A stretch of DNA of 12,259 nucleotides, taken from NCBI GenBank assembly GCA_019242465.1, contig JAFAVL010000404.1:1-12259 (forward strand). Direction: 5' to 3'. Positions 6,162 to 12,259 of this stretch are shown in pieces (within the stretch, counting starts at the first letter, position 1; each line of letters begins with the position of its first letter). Source of the DNA: Chroococcidiopsidaceae cyanobacterium CP_BM_RX_35 (GTDB lineage: Bacteria; Cyanobacteriota; Cyanobacteriia; Cyanobacteriales; Chroococcidiopsidaceae). The translations under genes and the position numbers were made by a program. The notes under the pieces are model-generated. The model saw only the letters and a program-made list of their open reading frames with translations. It was not told the DNA's origin and did no database searches.

Positions 6162-6668
6162 CTAGCGAGGGGAAACAGGAATTTCCTCATCCTTAGCCGT
6201 TAGGTTTCCAGACAGAAATTCTTGCAGTGCTGCCGCGGGCCAAGCAAAGCCTGACAGCGCAATTGGCAGAGCTAAAGGCAAATCAATGACAATTTCTTTC
6301 GATTCAGCAGAACCTCCTGCAGCTTTTTTGGTCGCTCTAAGATAGCCACGACCTGCCCATCCAATCCATCCGGCAATATAGAGGAAGAGGATGCTAGGAA
6401 TCAGGAAGTCACCTGCATGATCGAGACGACCATCCACAATCAGATGAGGTAGACCTTCTGGACCGCAAAGTGCCCCTGAATCGGCATACCGTTTAAATCG
6501 GTCTTGTGCCCCTGTCGTGTCTGTCGTTGCACGGGCGTTGGCCGCCCGTTGGAGAAACTCAGGTGATTCACTGCAAGGTACAAGGTTAGCCCCGATTGCT
6601 AATGCTGCTGGGGCAAAATTGAACCAAATACCAATCACGAGAATCAGAGCAAACAATCGTCGAGCCAT
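6162..6668 (-). CDS. psaF: Photosystem I subunit III (PsaF)
   Basis: The 168-residue precursor starts at ATG 6668, chosen over an in-frame ATG at 6704 because AAGGG lies about ten bases upstream. [10 protein letters not shown] is also a proper signal peptide start. Residues 1-24 form a signal peptide ending ALA, so the mature protein begins IGANLVPC and its N-terminal domain lies in the lumen. C32 and C68 match the conserved disulfide. [20 protein letters not shown] (79-98) and the following [11 protein letters not shown] are family signatures with a membrane segment, and a second hydrophobic stretch covers about 129-152. PsaF is the docking-side subunit for plastocyanin or cytochrome c6. psaJ follows 40 bases later. 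The gene is divergent from tsaD across 270 bases. Confidence 0.96.
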   Translation of the reverse strand: MARRLFALILVIGIWFNFAPAALAIGANLVPCSESPEFLQRAANARATTDTTGAQDRFKRYADSGALCGPEGLPHLIVDGRLDHAGDFLIPSILFLYIAGWIGWAGRGYLRATKKAAGGSAESKEIVIDLPLALPIALSGFAWPAAALQEFLSGNLTAKDEEIPVSPR

Positions 6669-6721
6669 GAAATTGTTACCCTTATTACAAAACAAAAAGT
6701 TCATTGCACAAAACGAAGCGG

Positions 6722-6731
6722 CTTGTACAAG
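6722..6731. promoter_or_regulatory. Palindrome CTTGTACAAG upstream of psaF
   Basis: This is a perfect 10-bp palindrome with an eight-T run directly next to it on the plus strand, 54 bases before the psaF start. It could be a small operator. It is too short a hairpin to call a terminator, and no known binding motif was recognised. Confidence 0.25.
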
Positions 6732-6762
6732 TTTTTTTTAACGCTAGTTTGGCTTGAAGCAG

Positions 6763-6811
6763 AACTCCGCTGCGCCAGCCCTGCGGGCAGCACAGCCATC
6801 CGCAGCCTGGC
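6763..6811. repeat. GC-rich palindromic intergenic element
   Basis: This GC-rich island sits within an AT-rich spacer. It offers several nested pairings: GCTGCG/CGCAGC (6769-6774 with 6801-6806), GCCAG/CTGGC (6774-6778 with 6807-6811), TGCGG/CCGCA (6782-6786 with 6800-6804) and GCCC/GGGC (6778-6781 with 6785-6788). The overlapping symmetry is typical of dispersed extragenic palindromes. It lies between the divergent psaF and tsaD genes, so it may affect either leader. Confidence 0.45.
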
Positions 6812-6938
6812 TTGCCAACTTGCTCCAGAACTTGTAAGTCATCATACTCTTGCTAGCGATCCCAAGCTAGTTTAGGTAAATAAAAGTTTAAATTTCTTAA
6901 ACCAGTCAGAGTGCTCCTTACCCCTTAACCTTTTACTA

Positions 6939-7982
6939 ATGGCAAGCATTTTAGCGATCGAAACGAGTTGTGACGAAACGTCGGTGGCGGTGGTTCGAGA
7001 CAGGCAAGTGTGTAGTAATGTTATCTACTCGCAAATCTCCGTTCACCAGCCATATGGTGGAGTGGTGCCAGAGGTGGCGTCGCGCCGACATTTAGAAACG
7101 ATTAATCAGGCGATCACTAGCTCTCTTGAAGAAGCGCAGCTGCCGATTTCGAGTCTTGACGGCATTGCAGCTACCTGTGCGCCTGGACTGGTGGGAGCGC
7201 TGTTGGTAGGATTGACCGCAGCGAAGACTTTGGCTTTAGTGCATCAAAAGCCATTTTTGGGAGTTCATCATCTAGAAGGTCACATTTATGCTAGCTACTT
7301 AAATAAGCCGGAGTTGAAACCACCATTCCTCAGTTTGTTGGTTTCTGGCGGTCATACAAGCTTGATCTATGTCAAAGATTGTGGTTGCTACGAAACTCTG
7401 GGGCAAACCCGCGACGATGCAGCGGGTGAAGCCTTTGATAAGGTAGCAAGGTTATTGCAGTTAGGCTATCCTGGCGGTCCAGCAATCGACAGGTTAGCAG
7501 TTGCAGGGAATCCGCAAGCTTTTGTGCTGCCAGAAGGGAATGTTTCCCGACTAGATGGCGGATATCATCCCTATGATTCGAGTTTTAGTGGTTTAAAAAC
7601 AGCGGTCCTGCGACTAGTGCAACAGTTGCAGCGGGATGGAAAACCACTTCCCATACTGGATGTGGCAGCCAGTTTTCAGGAAACCGTGGCACGCTCATTG
7701 GCGAAACGAGCGATCGCCTGTGCCCTTGACTATGGTCTCAACACGATAACCGTCGGTGGAGGCGTAGCTGCTAACAGTGGGCTGAGAAAGCACCTCCAAA
7801 CTGCTGCTGCTGCTCATAACTTGAGAGTGCTATTTCCTCCACTCAAATTCTGCACCGACAACGCCGCCATGATTGGTTGTGCAGCAGCCGAGCATCTAGA
7901 GCGAGGTCATACCTCCTCATTAACATTAGGCGTTCAGTCTAGACTTGCCATTACTGACGTAATGCAGTTGTATCAAAAGTGA
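6939..7982 (+). CDS. tsaD: tRNA N6-threonylcarbamoyltransferase TsaD
   Basis: TsaD transfers the threonylcarbamoyl group from threonylcarbamoyl-AMP to A37 of tRNAs that read ANN codons, in complex with TsaB and TsaE. The 347 residues show the ASKHA-fold signatures: AIETSCDET at 6-14, the metal-binding HHLEGH (H111 and H115), SGGHTS at 136-141, AGEAFDK at 162-168, GGGVAAN at 273-279 and CTDNAAM with metal ligand D307. Length is normal for the family. No Shine-Dalgarno precedes the ATG, but the N-terminus matches the family exactly. The old name gcp (glycoprotease) is misleading. It converges on an alpha/beta hydrolase gene 12 bases away, and no partner tsaB or tsaE is nearby. Confidence 0.97.
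   Translation: MASILAIETSCDETSVAVVRDRQVCSNVIYSQISVHQPYGGVVPEVASRRHLETINQAITSSLEEAQLPISSLDGIAATCAPGLVGALLVGLTAAKTLALVHQKPFLGVHHLEGHIYASYLNKPELKPPFLSLLVSGGHTSLIYVKDCGCYETLGQTRDDAAGEAFDKVARLLQLGYPGGPAIDRLAVAGNPQAFVLPEGNVSRLDGGYHPYDSSFSGLKTAVLRLVQQLQRDGKPLPILDVAASFQETVARSLAKRAIACALDYGLNTITVGGGVAANSGLRKHLQTAAAAHNLRVLFPPLKFCTDNAAMIGCAAAEHLERGHTSSLTLGVQSRLAITDVMQLYQK
7710..7717. repeat. HIP1 octamer GCGATCGC
   Basis: Exact copy within tsaD. Confidence 0.9.
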
Positions 7983-7994
7983 ACAGCTGCCTAT

Positions 7995-8918
7995 CTATCC
8001 TGCATGTAGAGCCAAGATAGAGCGGATTCGACTAGCGACAGCATCCGGTTGTTCTACCATTGCCAAGTGTCCGCACTGAGGGATTTCGATCACATTAGCC
8101 CCACACGCTTGAAACAACGGGTGAAAGCTTGCTAAATGGCGGACATACTTGGGTTCCATAATCGGGTCTAAGGCACCTGCCAGGAAATAAACTGGCTGCT
8201 TTAACTGGGATACAACCTGAGGCAGGCGGTTAACTTCTTCCTCAGTAGTGGAGTCTAGTAGTGTTCCCAAAGCCGCTTCTGGGGCAGCCTGGACGAAATC
8301 AATTAACCGTTGACGACCCCAACAGCGAGCAATTGGTCTAGCGACACTGCTGCGTGTAAACGCCAAATCAATTAGAGGCAGTTGGCTCAGCCAGCGAGGA
8401 CGAACTTTCAACAGGCGCTGACCAACCAGGCGAAACTGCTCAAAAGCTTCTTTAAGATAGATGCCGCCACCAGCATTAATGCAGATAACGCCCTTGACAG
8501 ATTGAGGTAGGTAGTCAGCTCCCCACAGAGCGATGGTGCCACCCAATGAATGCCCAATTAGCCAAGCACTAGTAATATCCAACTGTTGCAGTAGAACTGC
8601 TAAATCTTGAGCATACGCAATTGGGTTATAGCGGGTAGCTATGGAATTTAGAGTGGTAAGACCATCAGGCGATTCAGGTTGAGCTGGCACGGGCGCGCTC
8701 TTCGAGCTACCTCCGGCAGAACGTCGAGTTTGTGACTGACCAAAACCGCGCAAATCGTAAGCTAGACACTGATAAGTTGGTGCCAATCGCTCAGTCAAAG
8801 GTTGCCAGTAGCCACGGCTCAAAAGCCAACCGTGGATAAATACTAAAGTATGGGGATTTGTTGTCGGAGGCGTTAGCTCGTAGACGTGCTGCACTCCAAG
8901 GATGTCAATGGCTGCCAT
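7995..8918 (-). CDS. Alpha/beta-fold hydrolase
   Basis: This 307-residue, probably cytosolic, hydrolase has the full catalytic set: oxyanion-hole HGW at 29-31, nucleophile elbow GHSLGG with S124, acid D251 in AGALDP, and H284 in QCGHLAMVEQP. The DLRGFGQS motif (55-62) after strand 4 is typical of the broad esterase and haloalkane-dehalogenase-like group. A polar, low-complexity insertion at about residues 64-95 (RRSAGGSSKSAPVPAQPESPDG) follows that motif, where close relatives have a short turn. The substrate cannot be told from the sequence. The start at 8918 (MAAIDILGVQHVYEL) is consistent with the family. There is no operon partner; it faces tsaD tail to tail and is divergent from the protease gene. 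Confidence 0.88.
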   Translation of the reverse strand: MAAIDILGVQHVYELTPPTTNPHTLVFIHGWLLSRGYWQPLTERLAPTYQCLAYDLRGFGQSQTRRSAGGSSKSAPVPAQPESPDGLTTLNSIATRYNPIAYAQDLAVLLQQLDITSAWLIGHSLGGTIALWGADYLPQSVKGVICINAGGGIYLKEAFEQFRLVGQRLLKVRPRWLSQLPLIDLAFTRSSVARPIARCWGRQRLIDFVQAAPEAALGTLLDSTTEEEVNRLPQVVSQLKQPVYFLAGALDPIMEPKYVRHLASFHPLFQACGANVIEIPQCGHLAMVEQPDAVASRIRSILALHAG

Positions 8919-8996
8919 AGTTACATCGTAATCTTTAACAATGACCCAAACAATTATTGATAGACAAACACTCCTGCTTTAACCAGAGCGCATCGT

Positions 8997-9013
8997 AGTA
9001 AGGGATGCTTACT
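8997..9013. promoter_or_regulatory. Small inverted repeat in the hydrolase-protease divergent spacer
   Basis: AGTAAG and CTTACT flank GGATG, 47 bases before the protease start and 79 bases from the hydrolase start. It is placed where an operator for either gene could lie. There is no other support. Confidence 0.25.
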
Positions 9014-9059
9014 CAGCTACAGTAGAGTTAGTGCCTTTAGCTGCTACGGTTCGATTGAA

Positions 9060-10583
9060 ATGTTCACAGCTTCAGAAACCTCTGTGATTGGGCTGATTGT
9101 ATTGGCTGCGGTTGCTATATTAGGTTGGGGATTTTATCGAGCCAGACCTTTTGGCAAACTGGGAATATTTGCTTGGTTACAGTCTGTGGTGTTGATGGCT
9201 CCTTGGCTGTTGTTATTTGGCTTATTTGCGACGGGCATATACATCAACATTGTGGGCGTTTTATTTTTGTTAGTAGCTTCCGCTGGGCTATATATTTGGT
9301 TGGGAAATCAAATTAGAGCCGCTGGTCGAGAGGCGGTACTGCGCTCAAAAGCTGTGGACAAGCTGAATCATTCCACCAAAGAAGCCGATCCAATCGCTCG
9401 ATCAGATGGGATGGCAAAGCCAGCTCAACCGCCGCTGAACTTGGATGTCAGCTCAATTCCTGATGAGGATCTGAGCGCGATTCGCGGAATTTTCGGGATT
9501 GATACGTTTTTTGCCACGGAGACAATTCCCTATCAAGAAGGGGCAATTTTCAAGGGCAATTTACGGGGAGAACCAGAAGCCATACATACACGTTTGACTG
9601 CCAATTTGCAAGAGCGACTTGGCGATCGCTATCGACTTTTCTTGATCGAGAGTCCTGAGGGAAAGCCTGTCGTCATTGTCCTTCCTAGCCGCAATGACCC
9701 ACAGCCAACGACGTTACCTCAAAAAATCTTAGCAGTCGTCCTCTTAGTAGCGACTATTGCCACAAGCCTGGAAACTGGCGGACTCCTACTGGGCTTTGAT
9801 TTTTTCACTAATTTGGCGCGATTCTGGGAGCCATTACCCATTGCCGCTGGTATCTTTGCGGTTTTGGCAGCTCACGAAGTTGGTCATCGGTTGATGGCTC
9901 GTCGCCATCAGGTGCGTCTGGGTCCACCCTTTTTTCTGCCAACTTTACAAATTGGCGCTTTTGGTGCCATTACTCGGTTTGAATCATTAGTGCCGAATCG
10001 TAAAGTCTTATTCGATGTGGCAGTTGCTGGACCAGCTATTGGGGGTATTGTTTCCCTGTTGATGCTGGTAGTGGGCTTGCTGCTTTCCCATCAGGGCATA
10101 ACCTGGGGTTTTAAACCCAGGGTGTTTCAAGTGCCATCTGAGTTTTTTCAGGGATCAATTTTGGTCGGGACACTGGCACGGGTGGTTTTGGGTAATACGG
10201 TTCGCGAACCTCTAGTCAATGTTCATCCATTGACGGTAATTGGTTGGCTGGGCTTGGTGATTACGGCATTGAACTTAATGCCAGCTGGGCAACTGGATGG
10301 AGGTCGGATTGTGCAGGCGATTTACGGGCGTAAAATAGCAGGACGGGCAACAGTGGCGACGTTAATCGTGCTCGCGCTCGCTTCTCTTGCCAATCCTCTG
10401 GCTATGTACTGGGCGTTGGTCATTCTGTTGTTACAGAGGGATTTAGAACGTCCTAGCCTCAATGAGCTGACTGAACCCGATGATGCTAGAGCCGCTCTGG
10501 GGCTTTTGGTTTTGTTTCTGGCGATCGCAACTCTTCTCCCAATCGCACCAGCGCTAGCGGGGCGTCTGGGCATTGGGGGTTAG
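9060..10583 (+). CDS. EGY-like site-2 zinc metalloprotease (M50 family)
   Basis: This 507-residue multi-pass membrane protease cleaves substrates within the membrane. Hydrophobic segments lie at about 9-25, 43-82, 222-245, 260-275, 318-343, 392-408, 430-458 and 478-500. The zinc and catalytic motif HEVGH is at 272-276. The third ligand lies in NLMPAGQLDGG (405-415, D413). A soluble region between the N-terminal helices and the core contains GNLR at 166-169, the hallmark shared with plant chloroplast EGY1/EGY2. That makes it the EGY-type cyanobacterial S2P and not the shorter RseP type; no PDZ domain is seen. Substrates are unknown; related cyanobacterial proteases have been linked to stress and acid responses. 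The 3' end overlaps the opposite gene by 30 bases. Confidence 0.93.
   Translation: MFTASETSVIGLIVLAAVAILGWGFYRARPFGKLGIFAWLQSVVLMAPWLLLFGLFATGIYINIVGVLFLLVASAGLYIWLGNQIRAAGREAVLRSKAVDKLNHSTKEADPIARSDGMAKPAQPPLNLDVSSIPDEDLSAIRGIFGIDTFFATETIPYQEGAIFKGNLRGEPEAIHTRLTANLQERLGDRYRLFLIESPEGKPVVIVLPSRNDPQPTTLPQKILAVVLLVATIATSLETGGLLLGFDFFTNLARFWEPLPIAAGIFAVLAAHEVGHRLMARRHQVRLGPPFFLPTLQIGAFGAITRFESLVPNRKVLFDVAVAGPAIGGIVSLLMLVVGLLLSHQGITWGFKPRVFQVPSEFFQGSILVGTLARVVLGNTVREPLVNVHPLTVIGWLGLVITALNLMPAGQLDGGRIVQAIYGRKIAGRATVATLIVLALASLANPLAMYWALVILLLQRDLERPSLNELTEPDDARAALGLLVLFLAIATLLPIAPALAGRLGIGG
9622..9629. repeat. HIP1 octamer GCGATCGC
   Basis: Exact copy in the protease gene, within the GNLR-containing soluble domain codons. 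Confidence 0.9.
10521..10528. repeat. HIP1 octamer GCGATCGC
   Basis: Exact copy near the 3' end of the protease gene. Confidence 0.9.
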
Positions 10584-11864
10584 TGGTGGCACCCACCCAG
10601 CAAAAATATTTGGCCGCTCCATCGGCGCTGGAAATAATTTCTGGAAGGCAAACTGGCGTTCAGCTGCCTTCTCCTGGGCAAGGTTCCACAAAGTTTCGTA
10701 GTAGAAGAACGACACCCCAGCTAAGCCTTGTTGGCGAACGGATGTAACTTGGTGCTGAATTTGTCTAACTGGAATCATATGGTCTTTCAATCCCGTTAAA
10801 ATGCCAATGCTCACTGGAATGTGACTTCGTGCTACTTGGACTTCTGGTTGCTCTAGTTCGGCAATGAAGCGCTTCTCGTCATTGCGATACACTTGCAAGA
10901 CAAGCTCCTCTATTAACCCCTCCCGTTCCCAACTCTTCCAGTCTGCTAGCGATTCGTTGTAGGAGAATTTCAGGGGGTTGGGTGCTACGGAGATAATACA
11001 TTCTGGTTTGATGACTTTGACAGCCACAAATAACCGTCTCATTAGACCAGTAACTTTGTCTGCTCGCCAACGCAGCCAGACAGGATCTTGAGGGTTGGCA
11101 GGGGGAGAATAGCCCGGGTGTTCTCGTTGATACAGATTAACTGTTAAGCTATCGTAACCAAAATCGGCAGGAAAGCCGAAATGGTCGTCGAATTGAATTC
11201 CATCCACATTGTAGTTGCTGACTATCTCAACAACTAAATCCTGGATAAACTGCTGGACTTCTGGATGTAGCGGATTGAGCCAAACTCGTCGGTGAGGTCC
11301 TTCTTGCCAAATCTGGGTGCCGTCGCGGCGATTAGTCAGCCAGTCAGGGTGACGGCTTGCCAGTTCGGAATCAGCTGGTGCCATGAAACCAAATTCAAAC
11401 CAGGGGATGACGCTCATCCCTTTTTGATGTCCCTGCTTGACGATTTCTTTGAGGAGATCTCGCCCTTGTAATCCGGGTGTTGGGTCGAGCGATCGCCCAA
11501 TCTGCTGTTTAGCAACTGGGCTAGGGTAGAGTGTATATCCCCAATTCCAAACAGTAGGATAGAGGGTGTTGAAGTTCAGCTCTTGTAGGCGTTGTATGGC
11601 TTTAGCAAGACGACGACGCTCAAACAGCACATCACTATCAATATTTGTCAACCAGACTCCTCGTAACTCGGTTGCTTGAGGAGCTGCTGTTCCAACTTCA
11701 GCAACCGTGGTAGTTAGAATTATCACAACTGTCACGCTTAAGGCAATCAGTAAAGCAAACCAACTTCCCAGACAAACTCGTTCACTGCTTTGAGGAACCC
11801 AAAATCTAAAATCCAAAATCGGTATGCTCCAGCGAATTTTCTCGGTCCTAATTTTAATCACCAT
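10554..11864 (-). CDS. GHL10-type glycoside-hydrolase-like exported protein
   Basis: With ATG 11864 the protein has 436 residues. After a hydrophobic segment at about 32-54 (an uncleaved anchor or late signal peptide), the domain opens with ELRGVWLTNIDSDVL at 66-80. It continues with LNFNTLYPTVWNWGYTLYPS (96-115), IPWFEFGF (153-160), WLNPLHPEV and DGIQFDDHFG (222-231), all typical of the GHL10 (DUF187) TIM-barrel family related to alpha-amylases. Family members are thought to act on envelope or extracellular polysaccharide, but activity is seldom shown. The start is uncertain. GTG 11882, ATG 11864 and TTG 11816 are all in frame, and only TTG has a GGAG ten bases upstream. Residues 16-22 (ILDFRFW) are encoded by a heptanucleotide repeat. 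The gene overlaps a divergent gene at its 5' end and the protease gene by 30 bases at its 3' end. Confidence 0.82.
   Translation of the reverse strand: MVIKIRTEKIRWSIPILDFRFWVPQSSERVCLGSWFALLIALSVTVVIILTTTVAEVGTAAPQATELRGVWLTNIDSDVLFERRRLAKAIQRLQELNFNTLYPTVWNWGYTLYPSPVAKQQIGRSLDPTPGLQGRDLLKEIVKQGHQKGMSVIPWFEFGFMAPADSELASRHPDWLTNRRDGTQIWQEGPHRRVWLNPLHPEVQQFIQDLVVEIVSNYNVDGIQFDDHFGFPADFGYDSLTVNLYQREHPGYSPPANPQDPVWLRWRADKVTGLMRRLFVAVKVIKPECIISVAPNPLKFSYNESLADWKSWEREGLIEELVLQVYRNDEKRFIAELEQPEVQVARSHIPVSIGILTGLKDHMIPVRQIQHQVTSVRQQGLAGVSFFYYETLWNLAQEKAAERQFAFQKLFPAPMERPNIFAGWVPPLTPNAQTPR
11489..11496. repeat. HIP1 octamer GCGATCGC
   Basis: Exact copy within the GHL10-type gene. Confidence 0.9.
11799..11820. 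repeat. Heptanucleotide tandem repeat (STRR type)
   Basis: Three units CCAAAAT, CTAAAAT and CCAAAAT, then one more C. Such 7-base repeats are scattered between cyanobacterial genes. Here the repeat ends four bases before the start of the plus-strand secreted-protein gene and lies within the extended N-terminus of the GHL10-type gene. Confidence 0.7.
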
Positions 11865-12195
11865 CTTGTGCTTAGGTAGCACTCTGATACTGCTACCTAA
11901 AGTTGCCGCTTCTGGCTCTCCTCAATCTCAGAGCAATCAGCTATCTCCTCAACTGGCTAATGCTGTGCTGCAGGATTTATCCCATAAAGTTAATATCCCG
12001 GTTGTGAAGTTAAAGATTACGAGTTATACTCCCAAAATCTGGTCCGATGGCTGTCTGGGACTTCCTCAACCCGATGAATTCTGTACCCAAGCTTTAGTTC
12101 ATGGTTGGCACATTACCTTGTCTGATGGTCGCCAAACCTGGGTTTATCGCACCGACCAAGTGGGGAGGGTATTGCGTTTGGAAGCGGAACGTTGA
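11824..12195 (+). CDS. Small secreted protein of unknown function, cyanobacterial type
   Basis: The 123-residue protein starts MLQRIFSVLILITILCLGST and shows a hydrophobic signal peptide ending near VAASG (about residue 31), so it is probably exported. The mature part has VNIPVVKLKITSYTPKIWSD, then GCLGLPQPDEFCTQALVHGW (C77 and C87, possibly a disulfide) and QTWVYRTDQVGRVLRLE. I recognise the WSDGCLGL...PDEFC...GW...WVYRT pattern as recurring in uncharacterised cyanobacterial exported proteins, but know no function. There is no Shine-Dalgarno before ATG 11824. The first 41 bases overlap antisense with the preferred GHL10-type reading frame. A partial gene follows 10 bases after the stop, so they may be co-transcribed. 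Confidence 0.75.
   Translation: MLQRIFSVLILITILCLGSTLILLPKVAASGSPQSQSNQLSPQLANAVLQDLSHKVNIPVVKLKITSYTPKIWSDGCLGLPQPDEFCTQALVHGWHITLSDGRQTWVYRTDQVGRVLRLEAER
11872..11900. promoter_or_regulatory. Perfect 10-bp inverted repeat at the divergent gene overlap
   Basis: TTAGGTAGCA and TGCTACCTAA flank a 9-base spacer. It falls within the signal-peptide codons of the plus-strand gene and 8-36 bases upstream of the GHL10-type ATG at 11864. It could be an operator for that gene or a hairpin in either leader. Confidence 0.4.
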
Positions 12196-12205
12196 GGAAT
12201 GCATA

Positions 12206-12259
12206 ATGAATTTTCCAGATCAAGTCTCATTTATCGAGCCTGGTCAATTGCAGGAAAAC
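12206..12259 (+). CDS. Start of an unidentified gene leaving the window
   Basis: Eighteen codons are present, MNFPDQVSFIEPGQLQEN, open to the window end. GAGG eight bases before the ATG supports this start. A second ATG in another frame at 12199 is also open to the end, but is too close to that GAGG. Product unknown. The 10-base gap from the secreted-protein gene suggests one transcript. Confidence 0.5.
   Translation, partial: MNFPDQVSFIEPGQLQEN

Noticed and set aside
6669..6690. Possible HLR1 (RpaB-binding) site upstream of psaF
   Set aside because: The two TTAC elements are nine bases apart instead of ten, the first lacks the final A, and the site would overlap the ribosome binding site.
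6669..6704. Upstream ATG for PsaF adding [12 protein letters not shown]
   Set aside because: It would place charged and polar residues before the signal peptide, and the AAGGG ribosome binding site belongs to the ATG at 6668.
12199..12259. Alternative frame starting at ATG 12199
   Set aside because: Only about one base separates this ATG from the GAGG, whereas ATG 12206 has normal spacing.
1..12259. tRNA or rRNA genes
   Set aside because: No cloverleaf-like segment with a T-loop TTCRANY and matching acceptor arms, and no rRNA-like sequence, was seen in the intergenic regions.

Overview
The window is chromosomal DNA of a cyanobacterium. It carries three photosystem I subunit genes (psaL, psaJ, psaF), an EGY-type intramembrane protease, a RemA-like gene next to guanylate kinase, seven copies of the cyanobacterial octamer GCGATCGC (HIP1), and a heptanucleotide tandem repeat of cyanobacterial type. 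The order psaF-psaJ-psaL with no psaI alongside, together with a proline-rich loop in PsaL, is the arrangement I associate with heterocyst-forming cyanobacteria and close relatives such as Chroococcidiopsis, many of which make tetrameric photosystem I. The species cannot be named from this sequence alone.

Left end, 1-2200: this looks like decaying accessory DNA, all on the minus strand. It holds the first codons of a gene that leaves the window (1-17), preceded by a short gene that appears frameshifted (27-213). Next come a CoiA-like nuclease-family gene split into two overlapping frames (495-1244 and 1223-1741) and the C-terminal remnant of a PIN-domain toxin gene (1753-2004). No HIP1 site lies here. 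A terminator at 2048-2069 separates this stretch from the next gene.

Middle, 2200-6938: an rqcH-like gene of ribosome-associated quality control (minus, TTG start) is divergent from remA-gmk (plus). gmk converges on psaL with only two bases between the stop codons. psaF, psaJ and psaL run on the minus strand. The 385-base psaJ-psaL spacer contains a 20-bp inverted repeat and a candidate psaL promoter. A GC-rich palindromic element sits between psaF and the divergent tsaD.

Right end, 6939-12259: tsaD (tRNA t6A synthesis, plus) converges on an alpha/beta hydrolase (minus). An EGY-like site-2 protease (plus) overlaps tail to tail, by 30 bp, with a GHL10-type glycoside-hydrolase-like gene (minus). 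That gene's 5' end overlaps a divergent small secreted-protein gene (plus). Another gene begins at 12206 and leaves the window.

Apart from the photosystem I cluster and the remA-gmk pair, the genes look like unrelated housekeeping neighbours. I do not see a clear undescribed system. The points most worth checking are the two frameshifted genes at the left end, the psaF-J-L arrangement with its inverted repeat, the D-to-E change in the RqcH-like protein, and the head-to-head gene overlap near 11850.
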